DNA of 64,000 nucleotides from an uncultured Eubacteriales bacterium (GCA_934486915.1 CAKSRC010000002.1:18173-82172); one strand, 5' to 3'. Shown: positions 26,345 to 35,948, counted from the first letter of the stretch. Translations and numbers: made by a program. The notes: generated by a model from the sequence alone, not told the origin.

Positions 26345-29264
26345 GCTTTTTCACCTCTCTTTTTTGCTGCTCAATCGCAGAAAGCAAGCTGCGTATTCTT
26401 ATTTTCACTGCACCCAAATTTGTAATTTCATCTATTTTAATTTGAGTGTATATTTTTCCGTCCTTTTCTAGTATCGACCTTACCTCATCAGTTGTAATTG
26501 CATCTACACCGCATCCAAACGATACTAATTGTATAAGATCCATATCTTTTTGAGATTTAACATATTCCGCTGCCGCATAAAGCCGTGAATGATAAGTCCA
26601 TTGATTTAAAACTGCCACTGAAAGTTTATTTACATACCTGCTCACGACATCTTCTGATATCAATGCAACACCAAAATTTGTTATAAGCTTATCTATGCCG
26701 TGATTTATCTCCGGATCAATATGATACGGCCTTCCTGACAATACAATAATATGTTTTCCTGCTTTTCTGGCCTTTTTAATTATTTCTTTGCCCTTATCAT
26801 GAACCTTATTAATATAGCTTTCATACTCCTTATATGCTAAATCAGCAGCCCTTTTAACATCTAAAATAGTGATATCGTTAAAATACCTAAGAAGTATCTC
26901 ATGAAATTTATAAGGGAAATCTTTTTTTCTATGTATACCCACATAATCATTTATAAAGTTGGGTTCCTTAACTTCCTTAACATTTGCACCTATTACCTCA
27001 GAATAATACGCAACTACAGGACAGTTATAATGATTATCTCCCAACTTCTCGTCAAAATTATAAGACATACATGGGTAAAATATAACATCTACATTCTTAT
27101 CCAATAGATATTTTATATGACCATGCACCAATTTTGCAGGGAAGCAAACTGTATCGGATGGTATTGTATTTTGCCCCTCTATATAAAGCTCTCTATTGGA
27201 AAATGGAGAGGTCTCAATTGAAAAGCCGAGCTCTCTAAAAAGTGTAGACCAAAATGGCAAAAGTTCGTACATATTAAGCGCCATAGGTATGCCTATAACT
27301 CCTTTATGACCTTTAACACTTTTATATTTCTCAAGCTCTTTAAGTTTAAAGCTATACATATTCAAAGAATCATCAGACTCACTGTTTGTAATAGGTTTTT
27401 CGCAGCGGTTTCCGCCTATATATCTTCTTCCCTCTTGAAACTTATTTATTGTAAGCCTGCAATGGTTACTGCATCCATTACAATTTACAGCCTTAATTTC
27501 ATGAGTGAAATTTCCAAGTTCCTCTTTTGTAATTATAGAACTTTTTTCATTTTCGTTTGACTGCTCTTTTGCATATAAAGCTGCCCCATAGGCTCCCATA
27601 AGTCCCGATATATTGGGCCTTACAACATTTGTTTTAAGTTCTGATTCAAATGCTCTCAAAACAGCATCATTTAAAAATGTACCGCCCTGCACAACGATTT
27701 TTCTACCAAGTTCTTCAGGAGAAGAAACCCTTATAACCTTATAAAGAGCATTTTTTACAACGCTTAAAGAAAGTCCTGCGGATATATCTTCTATGGTAGC
27801 ACCATCTTTTTGAGCTTGTTTTACAGAAGAGTTCATAAACACCGTACATCTCGAACCTAGGTCAACAGGACGTTTTGCTAAAATGCCCAATTTTGAAAAT
27901 TCTTCAATTGAATATCCTAAAGCATTGGCAAATGTTTGTAAAAATGACCCACATCCCGATGAACAAGCCTCATTTAAAAATATGTTGTCAACCGTTTTAT
28001 TATGTATCTTAAAGCATTTAATATCTTGCCCGCCTATGTCTATTACAAACTCCACATCAGGCAAAAATTCCTTTGCCGCTGTAAAGTGAGCTATAGTCTC
28101 AACAACTCCAAAATCTATATTGAAGGCATTTTTTATCATTTCCTCGCCATAGCCCGTTGCAGCTGCAGCCTTAACATTTATAGAAGGATTTATAGAATAT
28201 ATATCATTTAAAAAGTCCTTAACAATAGGTATTGGATTACCGTTATTTTGACGATAATTTTGGTATAAAAGCTCATTATCCTCTCCCATAACCACAGCCT
28301 TTACAGTAGTTGAACCGGCATCTATTCCTATATAAACTTCCTTTTTATAATCTTGAAGTTCGCCTTCTTTAACCTTGGCCTTTTTGTGTCTTGATTTAAA
28401 GGCTTCATATTCTTCTTGACTTTTAAATAGAGGTTCATGACTTGCAAAATCCATTGAGCCCTTATAATTTGCTATATCCTTTATTAGACAATCTATATTA
28501 AAGACTTTATCTGCACAAAGTGCTGCTCCTAAAGACACAAAATATAATGAATTTTCCGGGAAAATTCCTTTAGTCTTTAGTGTATCATCAAAGCACTTTC
28601 TAAGCTCTGATAAAAATGTAAGCGGTCCACCTAAATAAACAACCTTCCCACTTATTTCTCTTCCTTGAGCAAGTCCTGCTATAGTTTGGTTTGCAACGGC
28701 ATAAAATATGCTGGCAGCTAAGTCTTCTTTTTTTGCACCTTGATTTAAAAGAGGCTGTATATCAGTCTTAGCAAACACACCACATCTTGATGCTATTGTA
28801 TATACCTTTTCATGATTTTTAGAAAGTTCGTTTATTTCATCTATAGGTGTGCCAAGCAAAGTCGCCATTTGATCGATAAATGCGCCGGTACCCCCAGCAC
28901 AAGAGCCATTCATCCTAACTTCAGTCGAACCTGACATAAACAATATTTTAGCATCCTCACCACCAAGCTCTATTATTACATCAGTATCCCCTATAAATTT
29001 TTTAGCAGCCACTCTTGTAGCATATACTTCTTGTATAAAGCTTATACCCGCACTTTGAGCAATACCCATACCTGCCGATCCTGATATTGCAATCTTAGCA
29101 TTCTTAGCCTGCGGAAATTTCAATACTATTTCATTTAAAATATCGCCTGCTTTTTCGACAATTCGGGAATAATGACGTTGATAAGACTTATGTAAAATTT
29201 GATTATTTTCATCTAAAACTACACACTTTATAGTAGTGGAACCTATATCTAAACCTATTTTCAA
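26325..29264 (-). CDS. Two-domain acyl-CoA dehydratase activase (BadF/BcrA ATPase)
   Basis: ATP-driven electron-injecting activase of the 2-hydroxyglutaryl-CoA dehydratase family. The 979-residue protein has two consecutive ASKHA ATPase modules starting with GLDIGSTTIKCVV (residue 4) and GIDAGSTTVKAVV (about 312). The cluster-binding cysteines are in NGSCAGGTGAFID with SRCGVFAKTD, and EACSSGCGSFLQ with SRCTVFMNS. A C-terminal DUF2229-like region has CNGCSNHCRLTI, DTVCFPAKLVHGH and PCMSYN. The following gene supplies the dehydratase-like part. No obvious substrate-specific neighbour is present. Confidence 0.88.
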   Translation of the reverse strand: MKIGLDIGSTTIKCVVLDENNQILHKSYQRHYSRIVEKAGDILNEIVLKFPQAKNAKIAISGSAGMGIAQSAGISFIQEVYATRVAAKKFIGDTDVIIELGGEDAKILFMSGSTEVRMNGSCAGGTGAFIDQMATLLGTPIDEINELSKNHEKVYTIASRCGVFAKTDIQPLLNQGAKKEDLAASIFYAVANQTIAGLAQGREISGKVVYLGGPLTFLSELRKCFDDTLKTKGIFPENSLYFVSLGAALCADKVFNIDCLIKDIANYKGSMDFASHEPLFKSQEEYEAFKSRHKKAKVKEGELQDYKKEVYIGIDAGSTTVKAVVMGEDNELLYQNYRQNNGNPIPIVKDFLNDIYSINPSINVKAAAATGYGEEMIKNAFNIDFGVVETIAHFTAAKEFLPDVEFVIDIGGQDIKCFKIHNKTVDNIFLNEACSSGCGSFLQTFANALGYSIEEFSKLGILAKRPVDLGSRCTVFMNSSVKQAQKDGATIEDISAGLSLSVVKNALYKVIRVSSPEELGRKIVVQGGTFLNDAVLRAFESELKTNVVRPNISGLMGAYGAALYAKEQSNENEKSSIITKEELGNFTHEIKAVNCNGCSNHCRLTINKFQEGRRYIGGNRCEKPITNSESDDSLNMYSFKLKELEKYKSVKGHKGVIGIPMALNMYELLPFWSTLFRELGFSIETSPFSNRELYIEGQNTIPSDTVCFPAKLVHGHIKYLLDKNVDVIFYPCMSYNFDEKLGDNHYNCPVVAYYSEVIGANVKEVKEPNFINDYVGIHRKKDFPYKFHEILLRYFNDITILDVKRAADLAYKEYESYINKVHDKGKEIIKKARKAGKHIIVLSGRPYHIDPEINHGIDKLITNFGVALISEDVVSRYVNKLSVAVLNQWTYHSRLYAAAEYVKSQKDMDLIQLVSFGCGVDAITTDEVRSILEKDGKIYTQIKIDEITNLGAVKIRIRSLLSAIEQQKREVKKHERIKV

Positions 29265-29370
29265 AACATTACCCCCAAAAAATTCACATATATATTTAAT
29301 TAAATCACTTAAAATAAAATGGCGTATTCTAGCAATACAATGCTGTTTTTAGTGTTTTTAATTATAAAAA

Positions 29371-29399
29371 AGTATATCAGCCTTTAAATTGATTGTCAA
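29371..29399 (-). promoter_or_regulatory. Near-consensus promoter of the activase operon
   Basis: Minus-strand TTGACA (29394-29399), 17 bases, then TATACT (29371-29376). The -35 box lies inside a perfect 15-base palindrome, TTGATTGTCAATCAA, at 29389-29403, which could be an operator. Confidence 0.72.
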
Positions 29400-29441
29400 T
29401 CAAGTCAGGAGAAATATGGACTAATATTATATATTTACATA

Positions 29442-30989
29442 TTAGGCTTTTAATTCATCATGAGACTTAATATATTCTTCAATTCTTGAGATATCGATAC
29501 CCTTTTCTGCTTTAAGTATATTGTAAAGCTCCAATAAGATTTCTTTTACACCAAATGCTTTTTCACTTTCTACATTTAAGGGCATTATAGGGTCATGCAC
29601 ACTAAGTCTAAGTAAAAACCAGCCCGTATTATCTCCTTTATTAAACGAGGCTCTAATTCCTTCATAATTATCATCATTTATCTTAAATTCATCTTTAGAA
29701 GCTACGCTTTCACTTAGCTTATCTATTATTTCTTGACCTCTTACTTTAAAATCAGCATCTAAAATAGGCAATCTAATCTCTATGCTGTCCTTAGGTTGTG
29801 GAAGCTTATTAATAATATCTAAAAGCGATTTATTTGACTTTTTCAACTTTACAAATTTAATAATAATCTTTGTAATAAGATATGCTCCATCATCAAGAAA
29901 ATAATTCTCCCTCAAAGCAGCATGACCTGATGTTTCGATAGCTAATGGACAGTTTATACCCTCTTGGTTCAGCCTTCTTGCTTCATTAATAACATTTTTA
30001 TAGCCTCTTTTAAATCTATGATGTTTTCCCTTTAATATTTCCTCTATAAAATATTTTACACCACTTGAGGTTATTGAATCAGTTACTACAGTTCCGCCGT
30101 CATTACCCTCTAATGCAATTGCCGCACAAACTGCTACCAAAGTATTCCTTGCAATTTCGATACCGCTTGAGTCAACTGCCCCGGCCCTGTCTACATCAGT
30201 GTCGAATATAACTCCCAAATCTGCCTTATTTTTAAGCGTAGCATTTCTAATAGCTTCTATAGCTTCTTTATTTTCCGGGTTTGGTATATGATTTGGAAAA
30301 TATCCGTCAGGTTCTAAAAATTGGCTGCCGCTTATGTTTGCTCCTAAAGGCTCTAAAACCTCTCTTGCATAGAATCCTCCTACACCATTTCCCGCATCTA
30401 CTACAATTTTTAAATCTTGGAGAGGTTTATCATAATTTTCGGCATTAACACCTTTGCATATTATATTTCTTAGATGTTTAGCATAACTTTTCATATAATC
30501 CACTTGCTCTAATTTGCCGCATGAAGACTTTTTAGGAAATTCCTCGTTTTGAGCATACTCCAAAATTTCCTCAATGTCCTTTGAATCTAAAGCGCCGGAC
30601 TCCACAAAAAATTTTAACCCGTTTCTATTAAAGGGATGATGGCTTGCAGTAATTTCAATAGCCGCATCACATTTTAGGTCTAATATAGACATAAACATTG
30701 CAGGTGTTGAAGCTAGGTCACAATCATATATATTTGTCCCTACTGACCTTATAGAACTAATCAATACATCTTTTATCCTATTTGCAGATATCCTAGAATC
30801 ATGTCCTATAGATATACTTATATCACTTGCTTCCTTACTTTGACGTTTACAAAGCCATGATACAAAACCCAAAGCTATTTTAAAAATAACTTCATCCGAA
30901 AGATTTATTTCTTCATTTTCAACTCCGCTTGAAGCTACACCCCTTATATCTGTCCCACTTTTAAATTGTTTCCAATACGAATTAAGCAA
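29442..30989 (-). CDS. Phosphohexomutase (phosphomannomutase/phosphoglucomutase family)
   Basis: Interconverts hexose 1- and 6-phosphates in sugar nucleotide synthesis. The 515-residue protein has the phosphoserine loop as ITASHHPFNRNGLKFF (His for the usual Asn), the Mg site as DTDVDRAG, and the sugar-binding loop as ETSGHAALRE. The last domain (about residues 400-515) binds phosphate. It starts with TTG, nine bases after AAGGAG. The C-terminal layout fits the alpha-D-phosphohexomutase group used for mannose or glucose; glucosamine specificity is less likely but not excluded. Confidence 0.88.
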   Translation of the reverse strand: MLNSYWKQFKSGTDIRGVASSGVENEEINLSDEVIFKIALGFVSWLCKRQSKEASDISISIGHDSRISANRIKDVLISSIRSVGTNIYDCDLASTPAMFMSILDLKCDAAIEITASHHPFNRNGLKFFVESGALDSKDIEEILEYAQNEEFPKKSSCGKLEQVDYMKSYAKHLRNIICKGVNAENYDKPLQDLKIVVDAGNGVGGFYAREVLEPLGANISGSQFLEPDGYFPNHIPNPENKEAIEAIRNATLKNKADLGVIFDTDVDRAGAVDSSGIEIARNTLVAVCAAIALEGNDGGTVVTDSITSSGVKYFIEEILKGKHHRFKRGYKNVINEARRLNQEGINCPLAIETSGHAALRENYFLDDGAYLITKIIIKFVKLKKSNKSLLDIINKLPQPKDSIEIRLPILDADFKVRGQEIIDKLSESVASKDEFKINDDNYEGIRASFNKGDNTGWFLLRLSVHDPIMPLNVESEKAFGVKEILLELYNILKAEKGIDISRIEEYIKSHDELKA

Positions 30990-31140
30990 TTAGATCCACT
31001 CCTTAAAGTATTTACCATTATATAGATAATTTTATTATATCTAATGCTTTTAGTTTTGTCGATAAAATTATCTTAAATTTGGGGCTGCAAAAACGATATT
31101 TTATGTTTATAACAAATTTTCACTATTAAGATTTACTAAT

Positions 31141-31563
31141 TTATTTAATTGACTTTATTAAATCTCTTTGGGTATTGATAAAATTATTAGCAAAATCCCT
31201 CGTCTTATCATTAATGTTTCTATAGCTATCTATTTTTTGTGAAATCTCCTCTATATCACTCATGCTTTTACTTATTATCATTGCAGATATCTCACTTAAG
31301 CTTTTGTTTGGTATGTCCTTAGGTTTTATTTTTCCAAATGACGAGAGCATATAAAGATAGCCTGCATCCTCTTCAACTGCTCCACAGTCTTTAAGCATAA
31401 AAGAACTTTCCTTTGCAGATCTGCAATAATTTTCATACTGCACTTTTGCGTGTTGCTTCAGTATATCATTTTTAGATTTATTAATAATAATCTTATTTGC
31501 GTATATTCCTGTTTGAGAAACTTTATATATATCCTTTAGCAAACGGATATCATCTTGATTCAA
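31141..31563 (-). CDS. Small helical protein, unknown
   Basis: A 140-residue protein that appears to be an all-helical bundle, rich in Ile, Lys and Asp, without signal peptide. The pattern of long helices (residues about 4-60 and 85-138) recalls ferritin-like or DUF2383-type small proteins, but I see no metal-ligand motif and give no function. It has its own ribosome site and no close partner. Confidence 0.5.
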   Translation of the reverse strand: MNQDDIRLLKDIYKVSQTGIYANKIIINKSKNDILKQHAKVQYENYCRSAKESSFMLKDCGAVEEDAGYLYMLSSFGKIKPKDIPNKSLSEISAMIISKSMSDIEEISQKIDSYRNINDKTRDFANNFINTQRDLIKSIK

Positions 31564-31687
31564 AAAATTTACCCCCTAAAATTATTTGACCAAGATATAT
31601 TTCCCAAAACCTTTTATAATATTAATAAAAAAATTTACAACCAACATAACAAATGTCGATTGCAAATTTAAAAATCACTTTATAGTT

Positions 31688-32353
31688 TTATTGGTTTTTA
31701 AAGAAATCGTCCCAATCTGACTTTTCCTTAAAATTCGACCTTTTATTTGATTGATTTTTTATATTACGGTATACATCTAAGCTTTGAGTGTCTTGTTTTG
31801 CTACCTTATGCGGGACCCTATTGATCTTATGCCTTATTTTGGAGCGCTCAAGCTTTTCTCTCTTCTTATATTTAATATGGTCAATAATCAAATAAACAAC
31901 ACCTATAAAAGAAAGTCCTATAAGGGTAAAACCTAAATACATCATCCACTTTGATCCATCTGCATCAAACCCTGTTGAATTTTTAATAAAATCAAAAGAA
32001 TCTGAACCAGCCTTATTGTCAGCTAAAATTTTCCAATCATCATCCGAGATTTCCGGCTCATCCACTTCATTTAATCCTGAAATAAGAGATGGTGTACTGT
32101 ATTGATTATATCCGCCGGAATGTTTGGATGAATTATACGAGGATCTACTTGATACGCTAGAAGTTTCACTGTCACCTTCAGTATCAGTATAAGAATAAGC
32201 ATTTTCATCTATATCACTTGAAGATATAGACTGTTTATCGGAGTATGAATAAATATCCTGTTCAGCGACAGCTGATATATTAATTACAATAATAAAATTT
32301 AAAATAATAAAAGTAGAAAAAAATATTAATAAACGTCCATATTTTTTTTTCAT
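31688..32353 (-). CDS. Membrane-anchored exported protein, unknown
   Basis: A 221-residue protein with an N-terminal signal-anchor (residues about 7-28). A Ser/Tyr/Asp-rich low-complexity external segment of about residues 30-90 follows, then a second membrane helix (about 137-158) and a very basic cytoplasmic tail ending near DDFFKNQ. The ATG follows GAAGGGAG. No domain recognised. The layout (helix, acidic or polar exterior, helix, basic tail) is the same as in the unrelated-looking 124-residue protein at 50782-51156. Confidence 0.6.
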   Translation of the reverse strand: MKKKYGRLLIFFSTFIILNFIIVINISAVAEQDIYSYSDKQSISSSDIDENAYSYTDTEGDSETSSVSSRSSYNSSKHSGGYNQYSTPSLISGLNEVDEPEISDDDWKILADNKAGSDSFDFIKNSTGFDADGSKWMMYLGFTLIGLSFIGVVYLIIDHIKYKKREKLERSKIRHKINRVPHKVAKQDTQSLDVYRNIKNQSNKRSNFKEKSDWDDFFKNQ

Positions 32354-32675
32354 TTAGTTGCTCCCTTCAAAATACAAGCACTCCATAAATCTGCGCGATA
32401 CTTTTATTTTATCATACCTTCTTTATTAAATGCAACATAAATAAGCACCCAAAATATAATATTTGAGAATTTTATAGGATAATTTTATAATATTACTTAT
32501 TTCATTTATAACGTATTATCATCGATAAAATTTATATATTATAAACCTACATTTTTCAAATCCCGTGTTGAAAATCGGGTGTTAGAATGATATAATAATA
32601 GATTATAAATGCTTTTTAATAACACTATACCTTTTGCTGTTATTATAGGATTATTAATTATAAAATGTTTTATTT
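32354..32675. other. Intergenic region with divergent control signals
   Basis: About 320 AT-rich bases between two divergent genes. It holds the plus-strand promoter at 32568-32596 and the ribosome site of the minus-strand gene at its left edge. I looked for a T-box leader, which often precedes pheST in Firmicutes, and saw no AGGGTGGNACCGCG-like element or specifier-like stem. No gene was found in it. Confidence 0.5.
32568..32596 (+). promoter_or_regulatory. Sigma-A-like promoter of the PheS-like gene
   Basis: TTGAAA at 32568-32573, 17 bases, TATAAT at 32591-32596. The start codon of the PheS-like gene is about 90 bases downstream. A CCCG/CGGG hairpin overlaps the -35 region. The good promoter argues that the genes behind it are expressed rather than dead. 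Confidence 0.75.
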
Positions 32676-32687
32676 ATGAGGTGGATT

Positions 32688-33518
32688 ATGAGAGAGGAAC
32701 TGGAACTGATTTTAAGTGATTTCAAGCACGAACTTGAAAGTACAAATTCAATAAATGATCTTGAATCATTAAGGGCCAAGTATTTAATGAAGGGAGGAAA
32801 AATTTCCTTAATATTAAGCGAAATAAAAAATATTCCTGATGAAGATCGTCCGGCAATAGGAAAAATAGCTCATGAGACAAGGTCTTTTATATCAAAAAGT
32901 CTTGAAGATAAGGAAGTATTCTTGAGTGAACTTGCAATAAAGACAAAAATTGAAAACGATAGAATTGATATTCATGCTAAATCTCGACGCAGAAAAATAG
33001 GCAAGTTATCGACCGAATCCATTCTTTTGGAAAAAATAAACTCCTTTTTCCTAGGCTATGGCTTCAAAATCTATGAATCAAGCAAAGAAAAGCTTATTAA
33101 TTCATTCATTGACGGAAATGAAACGATCTCTATTCCTTTTAAGGCAAATGAACTACCGTTGCGTGCCGTCACATTAAATAAATTATATAATAAATCCTCT
33201 TTTGAACCATCATATCTTCTAGAAGGAGTTATCATTGATAAAAATCTAAAATTTTCGGAGATTAAGGGATTAATTAATGATCTTTTCTCAACACTTTTTT
33301 CAAAAGAGATAAACTTAGTATCAAGGCCTAATTATTTAGGAATAATGAGCCCAAGCCTAAATGTTGGTTTGGAAAATGATAATAATGAGTTCTACTCTAT
33401 AATGAGTTATGGTATGATTATCCCTAAATATTTAGAGGACAACAATATTAACTCCAAAGAATATAACGGATTCGTTTTATTTATCGATATAGAAAAACTT
33501 ATAAACAAACTAACTTAA
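32688..33518 (+). CDS. Degenerate PheS-like protein (phenylalanyl-tRNA synthetase alpha paralogue)
   Basis: The 276-residue protein is a shortened relative of the PheRS alpha subunit (usually about 340). The N-terminal coiled-coil is recognisable (SLRAKYLMKGGKISLI and IPDEDRPAIGKIAHE, residues 27-65). The catalytic core is eroded. The segment with the FWF/RTHTS block is deleted. Motif 2 (normally R-V-Y-R-x-D...F-H-Q-x-E-G) reads LRAVTLNKLYNKSSFEPSY then LLEG (158-180). Motif 3 (normally GFAFGMGxER) reads GFVLFIDIEK (261-270), losing the arginine. Start: ATG at 32688 after GAGGTGG. It precedes a PheT-like gene. Aminoacylation looks impossible; the frame is intact, so a repurposed pseudo-synthetase is likelier than a dead gene. 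Confidence 0.8.
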   Translation: MREELELILSDFKHELESTNSINDLESLRAKYLMKGGKISLILSEIKNIPDEDRPAIGKIAHETRSFISKSLEDKEVFLSELAIKTKIENDRIDIHAKSRRRKIGKLSTESILLEKINSFFLGYGFKIYESSKEKLINSFIDGNETISIPFKANELPLRAVTLNKLYNKSSFEPSYLLEGVIIDKNLKFSEIKGLINDLFSTLFSKEINLVSRPNYLGIMSPSLNVGLENDNNEFYSIMSYGMIIPKYLEDNNINSKEYNGFVLFIDIEKLINKLT

Positions 33519-33561
33519 TTTTTTGGCACATAATTTAGAAATTCTAGGAGGCAATCAATCG

Positions 33562-35592
33562 ATGAAATTTTCGATAAAATGGTTAAATGAGTTCGTTGGG
33601 ACTAACAATATATCTAAAGAAGATTTTATAAAATCCATGGCTAAAATAGGATTTAATATAAAAAACTTTAAAATACAAGGTGAAAATTTAAAAAACATAG
33701 TTGTGGGAAGAATATTATTTATTGATGAACATCCCTATGCTGACAGACTCTCTGTCTGCAGTGTCCATGTAGGCAAAGATAAGCCTGTCCAAATAGTTAC
33801 AAATGCCACAAATATCAAGGCAGGAAATCTTGTCCCTGTCGCACTCGACGGAGCAGTTTTAGCAGATAATACAACAATTACCGCAGGAAAAATTCGCGAT
33901 ATTTTAAGTGTTGGTATGTTTTGTTCTATAAAAGAACTTGGCGTTGATCGAAAAGATTACCCATTTGCAAGCGAAGACGAAGTTTTTATATTAGATAATA
34001 ATTGTACAATCGGTCAAGATATAAAAGAGGCCTTAGGGTTTAACGATACTACTTTTGAAATTAATATTCCTAACAAAAGGTCAGATTGTAATTGTGTAAT
34101 AGGCCTTGCAAGAGAGATCTCCGCAAAGTTTGATAAACTACTAAGAATACGTTCGCCTAAAGTAGATAATTCAAGCTCAAACGCTTCAGAGCTTTTAAAC
34201 ATTTCTAATGAAGCCCTTGATGTTTGCCCTTACTATTGCGCTGCTGTCGTAAAAAACATAAAGCTTGGTCAGTCTCCTAAGTGGATTCAAGAGCGCCTTG
34301 TAAACTCTAATATAAAGCCTGTAAATAATATTGTAGACATTACAAATTATGTTATGCTTGAATACGGTCAGCCAATTAACGTATTTGATTATAGGACTAT
34401 AGAAAACGGTTCTTTAAAAGTGAGATATGCAAAACCAAATGAAACAATAACGACCTTAGACGGTATTACCAGAACATTAACTGAAGACAATGTTGTGTTA
34501 GCTGATGAAAGTAAAATACTATCTATTCCCGGAATTGCAAGGGGTGAATTTGGCTGTCTTACAAGTAATTCAACTACCGTAGTATTTGAGGCTTCAAACT
34601 TAGATAAGGATTATATTAACTCAATTTCGAAAAAGTTAAGTCTTTCCTCAGACCAATCAACCAGATTTGAAAGCGGACTTGACTCTAATTACTGCATACC
34701 AGCTTTAAAAAGGGTATGTGAACTCATTCAAATGCTAAATATTGGGGAATTTGTAGGACCTATAATTGAAAGTAACTTCAATCTACTTAAACCTACAAAA
34801 ATCGAATTTGATTATGACAAAATAAATTCATTCCTCAATTCATCATTCAGCCTTGAAGAAATGCAAAGGATCCTTAAAAAGATAGGCTGTACCTTTGAAA
34901 ATGAACACATTTTAGTTGTGCCGTCTTATAGACATGATCTTAATAATATATATGACATTGCAGGGGAAATCGTAAGATTTTACGGTTATGATAATATAAA
35001 TGCATCTTCTTTAAAACGATTGCCGTTTCAAGGTGCTTGCTATAGGTATAAAAAATTTGAGGAAATTAAACGTATAGTTTCGTCTTTAGGCCTTAACGAG
35101 ATTTTAACATCTCCCGTCATAGATAGGCTTGACATTAACAAAACGGATTTTCCTAATGATAGGTTAATAAGTATAAACCAAGATGGCAACAAAATCCTAA
35201 GGCCATCAGTGCTTATATCATCTCTAAATTATATAGCAAACTCTCCAAAAGAAAAGCTTGAATTTTTTGAATTAGGAAATAAATATAGTTTGGATGATGA
35301 TAATAATATTATAGAAAAAGCTGAACTTTCATGTGGTTTGTTTGGCGATAACTATGACTTTTATGATATCAAGGGAATTTTAGAGGAATTAATGGATAAC
35401 ATTAAGGTAAAAGACTATCACATAGAAGAAAACAGTGAAAATTTGACTTTTCATCCCGGAGTATCTGCTGTTATTAAAATAAAGGATAAAAATATAGGCT
35501 TTTTAGGTGAATTAAATCCACAAGTCGTATCTAACTATAATATAAAACACAACGTATATCTTTTAAATCTCGAATTAGATAAAATTATCTAA
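33562..35592 (+). CDS. Degenerate PheT-like protein (phenylalanyl-tRNA synthetase beta paralogue)
   Basis: About 676 residues against about 790-800 for PheT. Start: ATG at 33562, ten bases after GGAGG. Domains in order: EMAP-like tRNA-binding domain (about 39-150), B3/B4 editing domain (about 210-375), B5 (about 395-465, with VPSYRHDLNN and GEIVRFYGYDNI), and the inactive synthetase-like core (about 480-676, LRPSVLISSLN, FHPGVSAVI). It stops after the core, so the C-terminal FDX-ACB anticodon-binding domain is missing. The editing-site histidine of GQPMHAFD is Asn in GQPINVFD (N273), and AGIMGG reads PGIARG. It forms an operon with the PheS-like gene. Confidence 0.82.
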   Translation: MKFSIKWLNEFVGTNNISKEDFIKSMAKIGFNIKNFKIQGENLKNIVVGRILFIDEHPYADRLSVCSVHVGKDKPVQIVTNATNIKAGNLVPVALDGAVLADNTTITAGKIRDILSVGMFCSIKELGVDRKDYPFASEDEVFILDNNCTIGQDIKEALGFNDTTFEINIPNKRSDCNCVIGLAREISAKFDKLLRIRSPKVDNSSSNASELLNISNEALDVCPYYCAAVVKNIKLGQSPKWIQERLVNSNIKPVNNIVDITNYVMLEYGQPINVFDYRTIENGSLKVRYAKPNETITTLDGITRTLTEDNVVLADESKILSIPGIARGEFGCLTSNSTTVVFEASNLDKDYINSISKKLSLSSDQSTRFESGLDSNYCIPALKRVCELIQMLNIGEFVGPIIESNFNLLKPTKIEFDYDKINSFLNSSFSLEEMQRILKKIGCTFENEHILVVPSYRHDLNNIYDIAGEIVRFYGYDNINASSLKRLPFQGACYRYKKFEEIKRIVSSLGLNEILTSPVIDRLDINKTDFPNDRLISINQDGNKILRPSVLISSLNYIANSPKEKLEFFELGNKYSLDDDNNIIEKAELSCGLFGDNYDFYDIKGILEELMDNIKVKDYHIEENSENLTFHPGVSAVIKIKDKNIGFLGELNPQVVSNYNIKHNVYLLNLELDKII

Positions 35593-35621
35593 TTAAGCTT
35601 TTAAATAAGGAGATGGTCATT

Positions 35622-35948
35622 TTGAATCTTGCCTTAACAGTGCTTCTTACCGGCCTTACCGTAGTATTTTCAGTATTAATTCTACTAACTATAGTAATAA
35701 AAGTATATGGTTTAATTATATCTAAAATACAAAACAAGTCATTAAAGCCTAATACTAATGATCTCGACAATGTAATAAATAATGATGACGATGATATCGA
35801 TCAAGAAGTACTTGCAGTAATTTTTGCAACAGTCGCACATATGTACAGTGATGACTCTAAATATAAAATAAAGAGTGTCAAAAGAGTATTTACATCTCGC
35901 CCTGCTTGGGGTAACGCATCTATTATCGAAAACACAAAACCATTTTAA
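35622..35948 (+). CDS. OadG-like sodium pump decarboxylase gamma subunit
   Basis: Small membrane subunit of a Na+-translocating decarboxylase. It has one N-terminal membrane helix (about residues 4-28), an acidic linker of Asn/Asp repeats, and the signature ending RPAWGNASIIENTKPF, close to the family RPxWGxxGRxxxxxxF tail. I choose the TTG at 35622, nine bases after AAGGAG; the ATG at 35613 touches the ribosome site. It lies between the PheT-like gene and the oadB-like gene. No alpha (carboxyltransferase) or biotin-carrier gene is in view. Confidence 0.85.
   Translation: MNLALTVLLTGLTVVFSVLILLTIVIKVYGLIISKIQNKSLKPNTNDLDNVINNDDDDIDQEVLAVIFATVAHMYSDDSKYKIKSVKRVFTSRPAWGNASIIENTKPF

Noticed and set aside
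24983..29264. Split of the activase and dehydratase module as a frameshift in one gene
   Set aside because: The second gene has its own start overlapping the first by 20 bases and both products look complete; separate genes of this type are known.
32354..32687. Expected T-box leader before the PheS-like gene
   Set aside because: No T-box consensus or long leader structure could be found; only an ordinary promoter and ribosome site.
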